In this document: one piece after another, positions 5,482 through 7,447 of the stretch
How positions within the stretch are numbered: the first letter of the stretch is position 1
Layout of the letters: each line of letters opens with the position of its first letter
Assembly (NCBI GenBank): GCA_023139715.1
Contig: JAGLNB010000015.1
Location: 1-7,447 of the forward strand
Direction of reading: 5' to 3'
Source of the DNA: Planctomycetota bacterium
GTDB lineage: Bacteria; Planctomycetota; Phycisphaerae; Sedimentisphaerales; Anaerobacaceae
Length of the DNA stretch: 7,447 nt
Notes under the pieces: model-generated
Told to the model about the DNA's origin: nothing
The model's input: only the letters and a program-made list of their open reading frames with translations
Database searches by the model: none
Position numbers and translations under genes: made by a program

Positions 5482-7197
5482 ATGGAATTTAAAAAGAGCA
5501 GAATGGTATATACAATATTTTTTGGTTTTCAACTTTTGGCTTTCAGCTTTCTGTTGTCTGGCTGTGGTGACGAATTTTTTGACCCTACGCAGGTAGGTCG
5601 ATTTCGTCCTGTGCCTTCCGTAAATGTCATACTGGATTCACTTGGCGTAGCTGAAGAAGCTAAACCGGTTTGGGAGGGATCTGAAGAACCAAAACCTGTG
5701 GATGTTGTCGCTTATGAAACTGATTATGTTTTTAGCTCAGGCGATGTTGTTCGTGTTTCTATTTTCGAGTTGTTACAGGAGGGGGTTACCTACATAAATG
5801 ATTATATCATTACTGAAACTGGTAAAATGTCTATCCCTGAGGTGGGTGTAGTTGAAGCGGCTGGTTTAACGGAATCTCAGCTTGAAGATGAAATAAAACA
5901 GATTGTTTCTCCGAGTATACTAAGAGAGCCCTCTGTTACAGTGCTGTTAATGAGTTCACAAAAAAGGTCGTACTCAATTTTAGGCCAGGCCGTACCAAAG
6001 CCGGATAGATACACAATTCCAAGATATAATTTCCGCTTAATGGATGCTCTTGCAACGGCTGGCGGAATAAGTCAATTTAATGTCAGTTATGTTTATATTT
6101 CACGTCCGGTTACGGGAACGGAAGTTATAAATGATGTTGGTGAAATTATTGAATTGGATGTTGCTGAGCCGGAGGAAAATACTGAGTTGCTTATTGGTAC
6201 GGATGGTGAAATGCTTGATGTGATTACTCCTCAGGCAGGTCAAAAATGGTTGCCGGCTTCGGATCAGTTGGTGGTAGCTGCTGCCGAATTTGTTTGCTCT
6301 AATGAATTGACAGGTGCAGCTGCTGAGTTGGCTTGTGAGGATGAGCTTTCAGGGGCTGCGATGCCTGAAGGTATAGGTTTGGATGAATTTAATCTTATCG
6401 CTGGGCAGGAGCAGGCGGATACAAGTGTCGAGCAAATGCTTAAAAATATTGTTGATTCGATTGATGTTCATGAAGTGCCGAACGAGCCGCAAGTGAAATG
6501 TGAATTAGTAGTTGAACAGAAACCCAAGCAGGAAAATGGAAGTATTGAATGGGTTTTTGAAGATGGCAAATGGATTCCCGTTCAGACTGGCCAGTTTGAT
6601 GCACCTCAATTGCCGATAGGGTTAGATGTGAATAAAACAATGGGTAAGCTGGCAGAAAAAGTGCATGATGATTTTGATTGGGACCAGGTTGGAACTGGTG
6701 GAGACCAAACGCGAGTTATTGAAATTCCTGTTGACAAGTTGCTCGGCGGAGATCCGAAGTATAATATTGTGATACGTCCGGGAGATAGTATCCATGTTCC
6801 TGTTGATATTATCGGTGAATTTTGTATTATGGGTAATGTCAATCAGCAGGGCTTTGTCAATCTTACCGGCAGGCCGATGACATTGAAAATGGCCATAGCT
6901 TCAGCTGGCGGCTTAGGGGCGTTAGCGTGGCCAAAAAATTGCGAAGTAACAAGAAGGATTGGGAAAAAGAAAGAGGAAACGGTTATGGTTGATTTGGCTA
7001 AAATTGCCAAGGGCGAGCAGCCGGACTTCTTCATTAAACCCAATGATTTAATTAATGTTGGCACTCATCCGACTGCGAGATGGCGTGCTGTTTTACGTAA
7101 TTCTTTCAGGGCTACTTATGGGTTTGGTTTTATTTATGACCGTAATTTTGGAGAAAGAGATTACGGTACGCAAAGGCCTATACCTAACTGGTTCTAA
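5482..7197 (+). CDS. Wza-like polysaccharide export lipoprotein (Poly_export/SLBB)
   Basis: This is a probable outer-membrane or periplasmic lipoprotein forming the exit channel for an exopolysaccharide. With start 5482 it has 571 residues: signal peptide with lipobox LSGC (Cys28; Gly29 favours outer-membrane sorting), a conserved-looking segment (about 33-59), a Poly_export domain (about 78-157), an SLBB domain starting near 163, a second SLBB (about 445-525), and a C-terminal tail rich in aromatic and arginine residues (532-571). The first SLBB is split. Its strand ending VYISRP (204-209) normally leads quickly into the stretch seen here at 411-440 (RVIEIPVDKL to RPGDSIHVP), but about 200 residues intervene. 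This insert is acidic (25 Asp/Glu against one Lys in 211-320), carries a 13-residue tandem repeat (269-294), and has a Trp-rich element around 357-364. Wza is only about 380 residues, so the insert accounts for the extra size. The exosortase gene follows after 24 bases, indicating one operon. Confidence 0.93.
   Translation: MEFKKSRMVYTIFFGFQLLAFSFLLSGCGDEFFDPTQVGRFRPVPSVNVILDSLGVAEEAKPVWEGSEEPKPVDVVAYETDYVFSSGDVVRVSIFELLQEGVTYINDYIITETGKMSIPEVGVVEAAGLTESQLEDEIKQIVSPSILREPSVTVLLMSSQKRSYSILGQAVPKPDRYTIPRYNFRLMDALATAGGISQFNVSYVYISRPVTGTEVINDVGEIIELDVAEPEENTELLIGTDGEMLDVITPQAGQKWLPASDQLVVAAAEFVCSNELTGAAAELACEDELSGAAMPEGIGLDEFNLIAGQEQADTSVEQMLKNIVDSIDVHEVPNEPQVKCELVVEQKPKQENGSIEWVFEDGKWIPVQTGQFDAPQLPIGLDVNKTMGKLAEKVHDDFDWDQVGTGGDQTRVIEIPVDKLLGGDPKYNIVIRPGDSIHVPVDIIGEFCIMGNVNQQGFVNLTGRPMTLKMAIASAGGLGALAWPKNCEVTRRIGKKKEETVMVDLAKIAKGEQPDFFIKPNDLINVGTHPTARWRAVLRNSFRATYGFGFIYDRNFGERDYGTQRPIPNWF
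6286..6363 (+). repeat. Imperfect 39-base tandem repeat encoding two 13-residue units
   Basis: Units 6286-6324 and 6325-6363 encode EFVCSNELTGAAA and ELACEDELSGAAM (residues 269-281 and 282-294). Seven of 13 residues are identical, including one cysteine per unit (Cys272, Cys285). The DNA has drifted clearly, so the duplication is not recent. It lies in the acidic insertion of the export protein. Confidence 0.75.
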
Positions 7198-7221
7198 CTT
7201 ACAGGAGAGCAGGCTTTAGTT

Positions 7222-7447
7222 ATGGCGGAGAATATTGGCTCTTCTACTTTGAATGATTCCCATGATTTTAATAAGCAGGTTTTGGGCGTTGATGCTTCTT
7301 TGCCACAGCGGAGTTGGCGACAACTTGGATTGCACGGCTGCATCAAAATATTTATAATAGCTGCATTGTTCTATTATCTTTTTCATAATGAAATTCAAAT
7401 TATTGTAAGTAGATGGTTGAGTGATAGTAGCTGGTCCCATGGTTTTT
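7222..7447 (+). CDS. Exosortase (EpsH/Xrt family), N-terminal 75 residues, truncated by window end
   Basis: Exosortases are multi-pass inner-membrane cysteine transpeptidases that recognise PEP-CTERM-type tails on secreted proteins, cleave them and pass the protein on to the cell surface. The visible part has a polar N-terminal stretch (1-40), a first membrane segment (about 41-54), and then RWLSDSSWSHGF (64-75). A W-x-D...SHGF element right after the first membrane helix is the family's N-terminal hallmark. The catalytic Cys, Arg and His lie beyond the window, so activity and subtype cannot be judged. I suspect a planctomycetal type, but that is inference. ATG 7222 is the only reasonable start after the in-frame upstream stop (7195-7197). 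AGGAG at 7203-7207 is 14 bases away, a long spacing, while AGG at 7211-7213 is closer. Direct linkage to a Wza-like gene fits the known EPS/exosortase association. The 24-base gap implies co-transcription. Confidence 0.87.
   Translation, partial: MAENIGSSTLNDSHDFNKQVLGVDASLPQRSWRQLGLHGCIKIFIIAALFYYLFHNEIQIIVSRWLSDSSWSHGF

Noticed and set aside
7216..7440. Minus-strand open frame opposite the exosortase start
   Set aside because: The + strand encodes an exosortase N-terminus with the SHGF hallmark in the same place; the minus frame resembles nothing.
1..7447. tRNA, rRNA, CRISPR array, insertion sequence or integration site
   Set aside because: I looked on both strands for cloverleaf-like sequences, regularly spaced direct repeats, transposase motifs and terminal inverted repeats, and found none.

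Overview
The window looks like chromosome from an anaerobic bacterium, most likely a planctomycete of the Phycisphaerae type. That is an inference from three things. There is a one-chain pyruvate:ferredoxin oxidoreductase. There is an SLBB polysaccharide-export lipoprotein whose segment after the lipid anchor (around DPTQVGRFRPVPSV) resembles planctomycetal homologues I remember. An exosortase follows it directly. Base composition is moderately AT-rich, and spacers are more AT-rich than genes. All recognisable genes are on the + strand.

Layout. (1) Bases 1-393 are the C-terminal end of an RND efflux permease. (2) After a 40-base gap, 434-910 encodes a 158-residue zinc deaminase most like guanine deaminase GuaD. 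(3) Bases 911-1275 are a non-coding spacer with two sigma70-like promoter candidates; the one at 1185-1213 has ideal 17-base spacing. (4) Bases 1276-4881 encode a complete PFOR of 1201 residues, closed by a strong intrinsic terminator at 4942-4984. (5) Bases 4985-5481 are a long spacer with several small hairpins, one doubtful 48-codon ORF and no convincing gene. (6) Bases 5482-7197 encode a 571-residue Wza-like outer-membrane lipoprotein with a large acidic insertion in its first SLBB domain. (7) From 7222 to the window edge runs the N-terminus of an exosortase, cut at its SHGF motif.

The window divides into three transcription blocks. The efflux and deaminase genes may be co-transcribed. 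PFOR appears to be a single-gene unit, with its own promoter and terminator, linking pyruvate to acetyl-CoA and reduced ferredoxin. The export lipoprotein and exosortase start a third unit, which probably continues to the right as an exopolysaccharide/PEP-CTERM surface locus. The least ordinary parts are the acidic insertion in the export protein, its 13-residue tandem repeat, and the roughly 500-base structured spacer before it. I see no RNA gene, CRISPR array or insertion sequence, and no clear evidence of an entirely new system.
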